DNA of 64,000 bases from Maribacter flavus (lineage in GTDB: Bacteria > Bacteroidota > Bacteroidia > Flavobacteriales > Flavobacteriaceae): positions 186,001-250,000 of the forward strand of contig NZ_VUOE01000001.1 in the NCBI RefSeq assembly GCF_008386635.1, written 5' to 3'. The notes beneath the pieces are model-generated. The model searched no databases. It was given only the letters and a program-made list of their open reading frames with translations, and was not told where the DNA came from. Shown in pieces: positions 25,971 to 34,905 of the stretch (position 1 is the stretch's first letter; each line of letters opens with the position of its first letter). A program made the position numbers and the translations under genes.

Positions 25971-25996
25971 AAACCCGGTGAATACACCGGGTTTTA
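25971..25996. terminator. Bidirectional terminator between porin and DUF1684 genes
   Basis: AAACCCGGTG (25971-25980) and CACCGGGTTT (25985-25994) form a 10-bp perfect stem with an AATA loop and T/A runs on the outside. The stop codon of the convergent gene lies in it. Confidence 0.85.
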
Positions 25997-26647
25997 TTTT
26001 TTATCAAAATCCTTAACACCCGCCAATATTCTTGTATCCAAATGATTTACCGCAGGAACCAAAGGACAGGAATATTTTTTGTTGTAAACACAATAGGGAT
26101 TATAGGCTTTATTAAAGTCGATCGTTATCCTATTTCCGTTTGGAATCCTCAAATCCATGTAACGCCCCCCACCATACGTCTCCTCCCCATTGGTTAGATC
26201 CGTAAAGGGTAGAAAAAGGTAATCCTCGTATCCTTTCTCTTTTATAAGATCAGCGTTCTGATATACCTCCAATTCAAATGTCTTCCCATGAAGTTCGAAT
26301 CGGATCTTTGCATAGACCACTTCTTCAGACTGCCTATCGGTAGTGGTGGGCATCATAAAAGGTACTGCATCCGGGGTCCTGATAAAATCGGCCTCGATTA
26401 CATAATTGGTATCCGGTGCGAAAAAATCAAGTCCATTGAAATCTTTTCGGAACCTATCAGGTAACGGCGACTCCTCAGGATCTCTGAATTCTTCATTCAA
26501 CTTTTGTTGGTGGGCCAAGATATCGGCAATCTTATCCGTAGGCGCCTTAGCGACCAAATTTGGCTTCTCATCGTGATATTTCTTTGCTTCCTTGCATCCT
26601 ACCACAACAAAAATGGCCAAAAGAATAAAAACTGTGAATCGATACAT
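25994..26647 (-). CDS. DUF1684 domain-containing lipoprotein
   Basis: A 217-residue exported lipoprotein. The frame opens nine codons earlier, but the ATG at 26647 begins MYRFTVFILLAIFVVVGC, a signal with a lipobox VVVGC (Cys18), so that start is used. The DUF1684 core follows: FDPEESPL-type N-part (seen as FRDPEESPLPD), GLDFFAPD, FLPFTDLTNGEETYGGGRYMDL and the end NPYCVYNKKYSCPLVPAVN. DUF1684 proteins are of unknown role and often have cysteines in this C-terminal YCVY...YSCP motif, as here. It is a monocistronic unit that converges with the porin gene. Confidence 0.85.
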   Translation of the reverse strand: MYRFTVFILLAIFVVVGCKEAKKYHDEKPNLVAKAPTDKIADILAHQQKLNEEFRDPEESPLPDRFRKDFNGLDFFAPDTNYVIEADFIRTPDAVPFMMPTTTDRQSEEVVYAKIRFELHGKTFELEVYQNADLIKEKGYEDYLFLPFTDLTNGEETYGGGRYMDLRIPNGNRITIDFNKAYNPYCVYNKKYSCPLVPAVNHLDTRILAGVKDFDKK

Positions 26648-26817
26648 CGTTCTATTTTTATACAAAAATACCACATGATTTTTAACGTACTATACCATGC
26701 ATGGATTTAAGGGGTAAGAACTACAGGACAACTTCAATGTTTAAAAGCCGAAGCGGAAATCCTATAGAATGAAAACTAAACGGTTCGGCATAATACCCAT
26801 CTTCATCCCAATATTTC

Positions 26818-28233
26818 TTAGTTTTTTTCAACAGGTCCGTACCGGGCATCCTTTAAATATTTGGCAACAACGGCATTGAACTCCGGTGAAATTCTAAAGA
26901 GGGCCGTGTTCTCAAGACCATAAAGCTCCTCCTTATTATTATATCCGGTTTTCAACAATTCCTCCAAATAGAAAATGCCCGTACCGTAGTCCTCAACGAG
27001 TGCACTATATGAAATGACCTTTAGGTAATTTTCAGGATTCTTTGGTTCTGTAATGGTTTTTAGCTGGTAGAGAAAGTTCAGTGCCTCCAAATCAACTTGT
27101 TTATCGGTGGCTATGATGTTGATGCTATCCGAAATCAATGCATTTAAAAAGCCGCGAAGCCTACTTGCCATACGTCTCTCAAATTCGTTACCGCTTTTAT
27201 CCATTTTGTCCAACTCCGACATTTGAAAGTTCCACCAACCCAAATTATTATAATTGTAGGTCAAAACATCCTCCTCCAAATAATAGCCATAATCTTCCTT
27301 GGTGAGTGTTTCCTTTAAAAAGAAATTCCCTTGGTTACGCTTTTTGCTTCTATAAGTTTTACTCCTTCTAAGTACCTTTTTGGATGTTTTTAGAGAGTCC
27401 AAATCCCCAAAAGGATTATAGACCTGTATGGCGTTATCCAATACGTTTTCCGCCAAAAGGGGCTTATCATTTGAAAGAAGTTCATTCGCCCTAATTAAGG
27501 AACTTTCAAAATAATCGTTGATCAAACTATCGTTTCTGGGTATAGTCCCTTTTGCCATTTCTGATAAGGTAAACGACCTAAGTGCAAAGGCACTTTCATC
27601 AATAGGAGCCCATTGGTGTTCTCCTTCAAAAAATAGCAATAAATTGGGAAATTTAAGGTTGTCCAATATCACTTTACTTTCCAATAGTTCCCTATAATTA
27701 TAGTCAGATCTGCCAGCAATACCAATAAAGTAAAAAGTATTTTTGCGAGTAAGAACCTCCGTATTCGCAATTGCGGCCCCACATGAAAGAACGCCCTTTA
27801 TATCTTTAATAAACGTTGGCATCAATGTGGCAAACCTACCTCCATCCCCTATACCTCCTACATATATTCGCTCTTTATGGACCGGAAGCATTTCATATAT
27901 GGTGTTGATCATTCGGTTCGCGATTAACACATTTTGGGAGAGACTCAGGGAATCCTTTAAATTGTTGGAACCCGCAAGAATGTAACCTTCCCTTTCAGCT
28001 GCATTTGTAAACATGGCCATTGTATTCCTACTTTCACCTTTCATATCAAAAAGAAAGAGAACGGGCCATGCACGTGTCATGCTAAAATTTGTAGGCAGGT
28101 ACAGGGAAAAGTATTCGTTGGGTTCTCCCTTAATCGTTAAACTATCGTTGATGGTTCCTTTGGCAATTTTAACTTCCTGCGAAAAAATAGTCAATGGTAG
28201 TACCAATAAAATTAGAGGTAGTATTTTTTTCAT
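26818..28233 (-). CDS. Exported alpha/beta-hydrolase-like protein with a degenerate nucleophile elbow
   Basis: A 471-residue protein. The signal peptide ends near TIFSQ (about residue 19). Residues 40-230 have the fold of a PHB-depolymerase/esterase-like alpha/beta hydrolase: WPVLFLFDMKGES, HKERIYVGGIGDGGRFAT, and a late FEGEHQWAP that would carry the catalytic histidine. At the nucleophile elbow, where GxSxG is expected, the sequence is GIGDG, so the serine is missing. Residues 240-471 are helical and TPR-like, including PLLAENVLDNAIQVYNPFGD. It may bind rather than hydrolyse a ligand. It is monocistronic. No named family beyond this is recognised. Confidence 0.68.
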   Translation of the reverse strand: MKKILPLILLVLPLTIFSQEVKIAKGTINDSLTIKGEPNEYFSLYLPTNFSMTRAWPVLFLFDMKGESRNTMAMFTNAAEREGYILAGSNNLKDSLSLSQNVLIANRMINTIYEMLPVHKERIYVGGIGDGGRFATLMPTFIKDIKGVLSCGAAIANTEVLTRKNTFYFIGIAGRSDYNYRELLESKVILDNLKFPNLLLFFEGEHQWAPIDESAFALRSFTLSEMAKGTIPRNDSLINDYFESSLIRANELLSNDKPLLAENVLDNAIQVYNPFGDLDSLKTSKKVLRRSKTYRSKKRNQGNFFLKETLTKEDYGYYLEEDVLTYNYNNLGWWNFQMSELDKMDKSGNEFERRMASRLRGFLNALISDSINIIATDKQVDLEALNFLYQLKTITEPKNPENYLKVISYSALVEDYGTGIFYLEELLKTGYNNKEELYGLENTALFRISPEFNAVVAKYLKDARYGPVEKN

Positions 28234-28405
28234 CTGTTAATTTCTATTGTTGTTTATAGGTCAGATGCAATTCACCAAAAAATATCTTAGTGGGTATCAA
28301 GACTTGCTATGGCTCATTTCATATTTAAATCTACAACAAAAATCTAGCCAAAAATTAATGTTTAAAATGTGCTTCTAATGTTTTTTAACTTGATATACGA
28401 TCTAC

Positions 28406-28864
28406 TTATTCCAATTTCCTGACAGGATTCATAGGAGCATTCGATATTACTTGGGAAAGAACAATATTCGTTCGTGTTTCACCATATTGTATCAATTTAT
28501 CAATAAATTTTTCCAAATGAAACTGGTTCTTTAGTACAACCTCCATGACAATATTTTCATTTCCCGTAATTCTATAACAGTTGACTACTTCGTCAAAGGA
28601 GTCCACGATTGCCAAAAAAGGCTTTAGTTTGCCCATAAAGGCCCTTAACGTAATAATAGCTTTCAATTGATGGCCCGTATGGGAATGGGAAACCTTGGCA
28701 TGATACCCTGTGATAATCCCCAAATCTTCCATTTTTTTGACGCGCTCCCCAACCGCGGGTGCCGTTAAACCTATAGATCTGCCAATATTCGCAAAGGATT
28801 CCCTAGCATTTGCCTGTAGCTTTTCCAGAATTTTCCAATTAAGTTTATCAATCTTTATGTCCAT
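28406..28864 (-). CDS. Lrp/AsnC family transcriptional regulator
   Basis: A 152-residue regulator. The start at MDIKIDKLNWKILEKLQ is preferred; the longer in-frame extension is AT-rich, hydrophobic and unlike homologues. The N-terminal winged helix-turn-helix (about 1-55) has FANIGRSIGLTAPAVGERVKKMED, in which SIGLTAPAVGERVK is the recognition region. The RAM effector-binding domain (about 65-150) has GNENIVMEVVLKN with the conserved G.D/N.. pattern. Such proteins form octamers and respond to amino acids. It is divergent from the 28986 gene, with 121 bp between. The target is not known. Confidence 0.9.
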   Translation of the reverse strand: MDIKIDKLNWKILEKLQANARESFANIGRSIGLTAPAVGERVKKMEDLGIITGYHAKVSHSHTGHQLKAIITLRAFMGKLKPFLAIVDSFDEVVNCYRITGNENIVMEVVLKNQFHLEKFIDKLIQYGETRTNIVLSQVISNAPMNPVRKLE

Positions 28865-28985
28865 AAATTTTTTAACAAATATAATTTCGAATATAAAGTA
28901 ATATAAAAAATTTGCTTTAAATACAAAAGAGGCGAAAGATATACCTGTAGTAATTTTATAATAGTTTAAGTTTAATGTACTTGAA

Positions 28986-29375
28986 ATGTCCCATAAAAAT
29001 CTTAAAAACATTCCGGTTTACAGAAAGGCCTTGGAGCTCTGCAGAATGAGCAGGGAAATTGCCTCCTACGTATCCTTCAACAAAGACCTTTTGAGGCTGT
29101 ATGAAAGCAACAGCCTTAGGGATATTATTGCAAATTCCATTCTCACGGATGCCATTTTAATCCCTCAAAAAATTGCCTTGGTGGAATCTTCACGATCAAC
29201 CTCTGAACGCTTGCAAAATCTTTCCTTTATTAACATTATGATCAGAAACATCAATTCCTATTGTTTGGGATTGGAAAAGGATGGGGTCAAGGAAACGGAA
29301 TATATCAACCTTCTTCGCTCCGAACTTAAGAGCTTTCGAAAATATTACAGGAAGTGGAAGGTATCCCATAGATAG
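28986..29375 (+). CDS. Helical protein resembling four-helix-bundle proteins
   Basis: A 129-residue soluble protein, about four helices by inspection, with the pattern NIPVYRKALELCRMSREIA, then SLRDIIANSILTDAILIPQKIALVESSRS and a basic C-terminus FRKYYRKWKVSHR. It resembles the loosely defined four-helix bundle (23S rRNA intervening-sequence) proteins of Bacteroidetes, but the match is not strong. It is divergent from lrp and lies 100 bp before purU in the same direction. The role is unknown. Confidence 0.55.
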   Translation: MSHKNLKNIPVYRKALELCRMSREIASYVSFNKDLLRLYESNSLRDIIANSILTDAILIPQKIALVESSRSTSERLQNLSFINIMIRNINSYCLGLEKDGVKETEYINLLRSELKSFRKYYRKWKVSHR

Positions 29376-29476
29376 GGAAAATCACATAATCGATCTACAT
29401 ACCGTATAAACGAAACTTGCTTTTGGTAGTTTTGCTTTAGGTGAATGGCGTATTTTTGATTTTTAAATCTTTTGTT

Positions 29477-30322
29477 TTGAAAATCATTATTTTAATCAAC
29501 TGCCCAGACCAAAAGGGAATCATTAGCTCGGTTACCGGATTTATTCATGCTCACAAGGGGAATATCGTTTATTTGGATCAACATGTGGATAAAACGGCAA
29601 ATGTCTTTTTCATGCGATTGGAGAGTGATTTTGAGACGGTGGATTTGGCCGTACTCCAAAAAAACTTCGAGAGCCAGTTAGCCCGTAAGTATAAAATGCA
29701 ATGGAGTCTCCATACCGATAGCAAAAGGCCCAAAATGGCTCTTTTTGTATCCAAGTACAATCACTGTCTCTATGACCTTTTGAGTAGGTTTCATTCCGGG
29801 GAACTTCCGGTGGAAATCCCTTTCATCCTTAGCAATCATCCCGATTTAAAGTATGTAGCGGACCAATTTGATATACCCTACTATCATGTGCCCTTAAGCA
29901 AAGAAAACCGGGATGCATCAGAAAATAGACAAGTTGAACTGCTCAGAAAATATCAAGTGGACTTTATTGTATTGGCCAGATATATGCAAATTGTTAGCCC
30001 GAAATTGATCAATTTGTATCCGGATAAAATTATAAATATACATCACTCCTTTTTGCCGGCTTTTGCCGGTGCCAAGCCGTACCATGCGGCCTTTGAAAGG
30101 GGCGTGAAAATAATTGGGGCAACCAGCCATTACGTGACCGAAGAACTCGATGCGGGTCCCATTATAGAGCAGGACGTTACCCCGGTTTCGCATATGCATT
30201 CCATATCGGACTTTATTAGCAAAGGACGGGATTTGGAAAAAATTGTGCTATCCAAGGCCGTTAAACTGCATGTGCTCAGAAAAACAATGGTGTACAACAA
30301 TAAAACCGTAATTTTCTCGTAA
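29477..30322 (+). CDS. purU: Formyltetrahydrofolate deformylase
   Basis: A 281-residue enzyme that hydrolyses 10-formyl-tetrahydrofolate to formate and tetrahydrofolate, balancing one-carbon pools for purine synthesis. A TTG start at 29477 is chosen because homologues begin (M)KIIILINCPDQKGI and because -7-like boxes TAGTTTTG and TATTTTTG lie at 29427-29434 and 29451-29458, upstream of it; a GTG at 29441 is the alternative. The ACT domain (about 1-75) precedes the formyltransferase-like domain with LARYMQIVSP, NIHHSFLPAFAGAKPYHAA (catalytic His/Asn) and GATSHYVTEELDAGPII, including the catalytic Asp. It is upstream of the DUF4197 gene (29 bp). Confidence 0.92.
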   Translation: MKIIILINCPDQKGIISSVTGFIHAHKGNIVYLDQHVDKTANVFFMRLESDFETVDLAVLQKNFESQLARKYKMQWSLHTDSKRPKMALFVSKYNHCLYDLLSRFHSGELPVEIPFILSNHPDLKYVADQFDIPYYHVPLSKENRDASENRQVELLRKYQVDFIVLARYMQIVSPKLINLYPDKIINIHHSFLPAFAGAKPYHAAFERGVKIIGATSHYVTEELDAGPIIEQDVTPVSHMHSISDFISKGRDLEKIVLSKAVKLHVLRKTMVYNNKTVIFS

Positions 30323-30351
30323 ACCTTTTTAATCACCATTATATACTCAAT

Positions 30352-31056
30352 ATGACTAAGAAAATTGGGATAATTGCCCTCCTATTCATCACGGTTTCCT
30401 GCAATGAATTGCAACAAGTGGTAAATCAATTGCCTTCCGGCACCACACTGGGGAACGCTGAAATTGCAAATGGTCTTAAAGCCGCACTTGAAAAAGGAAT
30501 TTCGGAACAGGTGAGCAAGCTAACCGAGACGGACGGATTTTTTAAAAATGAACTGGTCAAGATTTTATTGCCGGAAGAGCTCCATAAAGTGGACAAAACA
30601 CTGCGGGATATTGGCCTGGGAAACTTGGCCGATGAAGGACTCAGGGTATTGAACCGGGCGGCCGAAGACGCTGTTTCCGAGGCCACTCCCATTTTCGTAG
30701 ATGCCGTAAAAGGCATGACATTTAACGATGCCAAAACCATCTTGTTGGGCGATGACAATGCTGCCACAACCTACTTGACGCAGCGGACTAGAACAGCCCT
30801 GTATAATAAGTTCAACCCGGTCATCCAATCTTCTTTTCAAAAAGTAGGCGCGGACCAGATTTGGAGCAATCTTATAAACAGGTACAACGCTATTCCCTTG
30901 ACAAAAGATGTAAATCCCGATTTGACGGATTATGTCACCCAAGAAGCGTTGGATGGGGTTTTTACCATGATTGCTTTGGAAGAGAAGGAAATAAGAACCA
31001 ATGTGGCTTCAAGAACTACCGATTTACTCCGCAGGGTTTTCGCCATGCAGGATTAA
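30352..31056 (+). CDS. DUF4197 domain-containing lipoprotein
   Basis: A 234-residue lipoprotein with signal MTKKIGIIALLFITVSC, in which Cys17 is the lipid site. The mature part is helical, with GLKAALEKGISEQVSKLTETDGFF, LRVLNRAAEDAVSEATPIFVDAV and the DUF4197 hallmark MTFNDAKTILLGDDNAATTYL, of which FNDAKTILLG is conserved. The C-terminus RTTDLLRRVFAMQD is also typical. It sits 29 bp after purU and ends in a terminator. The function of DUF4197 is not known; it is probably anchored in the outer or inner membrane facing the periplasm. Confidence 0.88.
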   Translation: MTKKIGIIALLFITVSCNELQQVVNQLPSGTTLGNAEIANGLKAALEKGISEQVSKLTETDGFFKNELVKILLPEELHKVDKTLRDIGLGNLADEGLRVLNRAAEDAVSEATPIFVDAVKGMTFNDAKTILLGDDNAATTYLTQRTRTALYNKFNPVIQSSFQKVGADQIWSNLINRYNAIPLTKDVNPDLTDYVTQEALDGVFTMIALEEKEIRTNVASRTTDLLRRVFAMQD

Positions 31057-31198
31057 TTTTTTTTTACGGCGGAAACAATAAATCAAACTATTCTACGTTA
31101 AATTTTTATAAATCAGTTTATTATAGGTGTTTTCACCGCTAAAGATAATTCTTATTTTTTCAAATTTTTGAGTTAGTATTTTTTGAGTTAGTTAGTTA

Positions 31199-31226
31199 AA
31201 AACCGGTGGGAGCACCGGTTTTTTTT
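31199..31226 (+). terminator. Intrinsic terminator after the DUF4197 gene
   Basis: AACCGGTG (31201-31208) and CACCGGTT (31213-31220) form an 8-bp perfect stem with a GGAG loop. A-tract and T-tract extend it on both sides. Confidence 0.85.
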
Positions 31227-31527
31227 ATTTAAAATGGTTTAATTTTTTGGATCCAAGCGAACCTGCCTACTTGTGGTACGTTGGCAGGTATCGAAAACAT
31301 CTGCCTAGATAAAGGCTTTTTTGAGCTTCATAGCAGGGCTAAGAAGCGAGAATAGGACAGTGCCGCTCGAACGGGAAACCCTGTGGGCTTTCTTAAGAGA
31401 GTGTCTAGATGATGCGGGGGAAGCGCAATTCTGGAATTTTTTAGCCAATTTGAAAAGTATAAACCACTCCATTTAGTACAATGATCAAGAAATCAAGACC
31501 TATAATGATTTTACAGACTTAATACCT
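31227..31527. other. Gene-poor region with a hairpin and a possible gene remnant
   Basis: A hairpin ACCTGCC (31261-31267) / GGCAGGT (31283-31289) lies here. An open plus-strand frame without ATG, 31309-31476 (55 codons), contains LERETLWAFLRECLDD and QFWNFLANLK, which has protein-like composition. I could not name a source family. The rest shows no gene. It may be a decayed gene end. Confidence 0.4.
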
Positions 31528-32424
31528 TTATAATAAATGCGATTGTTTTTCAACGGTTTCCTTCGTTGTAGGATTTAAGCTAATTCTGCCTCCTACACCT
31601 AGCTTCCCGTTTTTAGTGGCCTGCTCCAACCCGGTCAAATACCCAATGACCATCCTATTGAAAAGCATCGCCTGTTCCATATTTACAATATGCCCACAGT
31701 CCTGAATGATAAAGAGCAAGGCATCGGATTTGTTGGATGCTATTCTTTTTACCGAAGGAAGGAAAACCTTATCCTCTTCGCCCATAATAAATAACGAGGG
31801 TATTTCTGTTTTATCTGAATATAGATAATTCAACACTGGGTTTAGCTTCCGTGTAAATTCTGACCATTTCAAAAACTCTTCTTCCTTCCATGCCGTGGTC
31901 TGTTGTTTTATAAATAATCTAGTTTCCCTATGGTTCCTGTTTGGCAAAAGATAATAAGAGAAAATCCCAAATTGGGCAGTTGAAGAAAATACGGACTTGA
32001 GCGCACTCCTTACCTTGAATAAAAAACGAAGTCGTCTATTTATCTTGGTAATGGCCCCCGCCAATATCATGGAATCCACACTTTTAGGATATTTCCAAGA
32101 AAAATAGTTGACAAATACAGTACCAAGGGAAAGGCCAATGAAATGGGATTTGGCAATATTGTTATCCTCCAATACGCAAAGAATGCCATTGGATATGGCA
32201 TCTAAATCCAATTCATCCAAGGAATGGGAAAGGCCATTCTTTTCCTTTAATTCGATTATTAATACGTTATAATGAAGTTTAAATTCGGGAAGTTGTTTGT
32301 CCCATACCTGGAAGATCCCTCCTGCTCCATCTATGAAGGTTACCCAAGGCAATGAGCTGGCGTTCCTGTATGATTTGTAATGTAACAATTGGTTCGTTTT
32401 ATCCAGTTTTAGGAAAAGCCCCAC
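31528..32424 (-). CDS. Alpha/beta fold hydrolase
   Basis: A 298-residue protein with a complete alpha/beta-hydrolase catalytic set. The oxyanion segment is TFIDGAGGIFQVW (about residue 30), the nucleophile elbow is FIGLSLGTVFV with Ser in GLSLG (about residue 97), the acid is Asp in MGEEDKVFLP (about residue 217), and the histidine is in DCGHIVNMEQ (about residue 245). No signal peptide is present. The C-terminal 30 residues are a polar tail. Esterase, haloperoxidase-like or acyl-transfer roles are possible; the substrate is not apparent. The gene is monocistronic and divergent from the 32617 gene by 190 bp. Confidence 0.82.
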   Translation of the reverse strand: MGLFLKLDKTNQLLHYKSYRNASSLPWVTFIDGAGGIFQVWDKQLPEFKLHYNVLIIELKEKNGLSHSLDELDLDAISNGILCVLEDNNIAKSHFIGLSLGTVFVNYFSWKYPKSVDSMILAGAITKINRRLRFLFKVRSALKSVFSSTAQFGIFSYYLLPNRNHRETRLFIKQQTTAWKEEEFLKWSEFTRKLNPVLNYLYSDKTEIPSLFIMGEEDKVFLPSVKRIASNKSDALLFIIQDCGHIVNMEQAMLFNRMVIGYLTGLEQATKNGKLGVGGRISLNPTTKETVEKQSHLL

Positions 32425-32616
32425 AATGTAATTATTCTTTCGTAATTGAAACCTTTCAATCTTACAATTAACGCTAAAACTCTAGGATTTTTTGAATTTT
32501 TAACATGGTCAATGTTAAAAAAAAGACAAATTACCCAATTATTAGTTGTTTCACATAGAGAGGTAACATCCAAATGACGATTGTGCGCGTATATTTGAAA
32601 GAACAAATTTACTACT

Positions 32617-32811
32617 ATGGAAAAGCAATATTGTAAAGTGGGAACCGTAACCCCGATCGCGGCAAAACCAAACGTTATTACATTGTTGGAATATCAATAC
32701 CAAAACTTCATTGAGAAAGCCTCTAAAATGAGATATTCCAATACCAAGTTGAGCGAGTTTTTTGAATTGAGGGCCGAAAAAATCCAAAAGTCCCTGGAGA
32801 ATCTTATTTAA
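32617..32811 (+). CDS. Small conserved hypothetical protein (64 aa)
   Basis: A 64-residue soluble protein: a short N-terminal strand region ([12 protein letters not shown]) followed by one long amphipathic helix with [18 protein letters not shown] and [16 protein letters not shown]. It converges with pyrF, with a 4-bp overlap of the 3' ends. Its independent start, good ATG context (TACTATGG) and coding-like composition support it as real. The family is not recognised. Confidence 0.6.
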   Translation: MEKQYCKVGTVTPIAAKPNVITLLEYQYQNFIEKASKMRYSNTKLSEFFELRAEKIQKSLENLI

Positions 32812-33635
32812 AGTAAGTTTCTGGACTCCAATTCTTTTTGCATTTGAACTTGTAAATCACTTGCCTTATTTGCGGCGGCTTTGGCAAAATCGGTTCCTGT
32901 GGAAGCATATATGATTCCCCTTGAGGAGTTGACCAATAGTCCAATGTCTGGAGTAATCCCATGTTCGCAGACCTCCTCAAGACTACCCCCTTGGGCACCG
33001 ACTCCTGGGACCAACAGAAAGTTATTCGGGATTATTTCACGAATTTCCTTCAAATATTCCGCTTTGGTCGCCCCAACCACATACATCAAATTATGGGCTC
33101 CTTTATAGGATTTGGAGGTTTGCAGTACTTCCTTATAAAGCTCGATGCCATCTATTTTTTTTGTCTGAAAATCGAAGGCCCCAACATTGGAGGTCAATGC
33201 CAGCAATATAGTGTGCTTATTTTCAAAACTTAAAAATGGCTCCACAGAATCCTTACCCATGTACGGGGCAATCGTAATCGAGTCGAAGTTTAAATCCTCA
33301 AAAAATGCCTTTGCATATCTTGCCGAGGTATTTCCAATATCCCCCCGTTTTGCATCGGCTATGGTAAACTGCTCCGGATACCGATCGTTCAAATATTCAA
33401 TGGTTCGCTGCAAAGACTTCCATCCCTTTATCCCATAAGCTTCATAAAATGCAATATTGGGCTTATAGGCTACACATAAATGGTTCGTAGCATCGATAAT
33501 GGCCTTATTGAATTCAAAAATTGGGTCTTCTTCCTGTAATAAATGGGTCGGTATTTTTTCCAAGTCCGTATCAAGTCCAATACACAGAAAGGACTTTTTC
33601 ATACGGATTTGTTGTACCAAATCTTGGGTGGTCAT
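32808..33635 (-). CDS. pyrF: Orotidine 5'-phosphate decarboxylase (type 2)
   Basis: A 275-residue enzyme for the last step of UMP synthesis, the decarboxylation of orotidylate. The catalytic signature [15 protein letters not shown] (about residues 93-107) has the Asp-Lys-Asp charge network. The N-terminal [15 protein letters not shown] and the C-terminal [11 protein letters not shown] and SSRGIIYAS are phosphate-binding segments of the barrel. The length is in the range of the longer type 2 enzymes. prfA is 46 bp upstream on the same strand, so they are probably co-transcribed. It converges with the 64-aa gene. Confidence 0.93.
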   Translation of the reverse strand: MTTQDLVQQIRMKKSFLCIGLDTDLEKIPTHLLQEEDPIFEFNKAIIDATNHLCVAYKPNIAFYEAYGIKGWKSLQRTIEYLNDRYPEQFTIADAKRGDIGNTSARYAKAFFEDLNFDSITIAPYMGKDSVEPFLSFENKHTILLALTSNVGAFDFQTKKIDGIELYKEVLQTSKSYKGAHNLMYVVGATKAEYLKEIREIIPNNFLLVPGVGAQGGSLEEVCEHGITPDIGLLVNSSRGIIYASTGTDFAKAAANKASDLQVQMQKELESRNLL

Positions 33636-33681
33636 AAAATCAAACTGCTTTTCAATAGATAGGGCCTAAATAACCCGGTAA

Positions 33682-34758
33682 TTAAAATATCTCCGATGCT
33701 ACTTTAAGTTTCTCGGTATTTTCAACAAGGCTCAATTCATCAATTATCCGCTGTATATCCCCATCTATGATATTGGATAAATCATATAAGGTAAGCCCAA
33801 TTCTATGATCAGTAACCCTTCCTTGGGGATAATTATAGGTCCTTATCTTCGCGGATCGGTCTCCACTACTCACCTGGGAATTTCTTTTAGCGGCATCCTC
33901 TTCTTGTTTTTTGGCCAATTCCAGATCATACAATCTGGAACGCAAAACCCTAAAAGCCTTGTCCTTATTTTTGTGCTGGGATTTTTGATCCTGACACTGT
34001 GCCACCAGACCCGTTGGAATATGCGTCAGACGTACCGCGGAATAGGTCGTATTTACGGACTGCCCTCCAGGTCCCGAAGAACAGAAATAATCTATTCGTA
34101 CGTCCTTAGGGTCTATTTGCACATCAAAATCCTCAGCCTCCGGCAAAACCATTACGGTTGCGGCACTGGTATGTACCCTACCTTGGGTTTCTGTTTGCGG
34201 CACCCTTTGCACCCGGTGGACGCCTGCTTCAAACTTTAAGGTTCCGTAGACATCCTCACCGGTTACCTCAAATTGGATTTCCTTATAGCCTCCGCTGGTC
34301 CCTTCGCTCAAATCGATGACATTCGTTTTCCAACCCTTATTTTCGCAATATTTTGTATACATTCTAAAGAGGTCACCGGCAAAAATACTGGCTTCGTCCC
34401 CACCTGTTCCCGCCCTAATTTCCATCACAACATCTTTGGCATCCTCAGGATCTTTGGGTATCAACATGAGCTTAATTTCGTCCTCAAGTGCAGGAAGACT
34501 GCTTTTGGCCTCTTCCAATTGCATCTTTGCCATTTCCAGCATTTCTTCATCGGAACCATCGGCGATGATTTCCTCCGCTTCGGAAATATTATTGGTAAAT
34601 TCCATATACAGATCTCTTTTGGCCATTAGCTGCTTAAGATCTTTGTATTCTTTTGTAAGTTTTACGTACCGGTCTTGATCTGCAATTATATCGGGCTGAA
34701 TAATCAGGTCCGAAACCTCGTCAAAACGCTGTTTTACAATATTTAATTTGTCTATCAT
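33682..34758 (-). CDS. prfA: Peptide chain release factor 1
   Basis: A 358-residue class I release factor that reads UAA and UAG. The start at [12 protein letters not shown] is chosen over the two-codon-earlier ATG because it matches the family. The anticodon-like tripeptide region is [14 protein letters not shown], with P-Q-T in place of the usual PxT. The peptidyl-tRNA hydrolysis motif is [10 protein letters not shown] (GGQ at about residues 230-232). The C-terminal [16 protein letters not shown] is typical. It is followed by pyrF after 46 bp. The methylase PrmC is not in the window. Confidence 0.95.
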   Translation of the reverse strand: MIDKLNIVKQRFDEVSDLIIQPDIIADQDRYVKLTKEYKDLKQLMAKRDLYMEFTNNISEAEEIIADGSDEEMLEMAKMQLEEAKSSLPALEDEIKLMLIPKDPEDAKDVVMEIRAGTGGDEASIFAGDLFRMYTKYCENKGWKTNVIDLSEGTSGGYKEIQFEVTGEDVYGTLKFEAGVHRVQRVPQTETQGRVHTSAATVMVLPEAEDFDVQIDPKDVRIDYFCSSGPGGQSVNTTYSAVRLTHIPTGLVAQCQDQKSQHKNKDKAFRVLRSRLYDLELAKKQEEDAAKRNSQVSSGDRSAKIRTYNYPQGRVTDHRIGLTLYDLSNIIDGDIQRIIDELSLVENTEKLKVASEIF

Positions 34759-34905
34759 TATCAACTACACTTGTACTGCGAAATTACAATAATTTTATGT
34801 ACCGCATTGAGGAATTACACATCGGCCCAAGTATTATAATCTGACCATTGCATAGTTTTAAATAAGAAAAAAGTGTCTGAAAATGCGTTTTTCGAAAACT
34901 GTAAT

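Noticed and set aside
34273..34678. Overlapping plus-strand frames opposite prfA
   Set aside because: The minus strand encodes a full release factor 1 with its GGQ motif.
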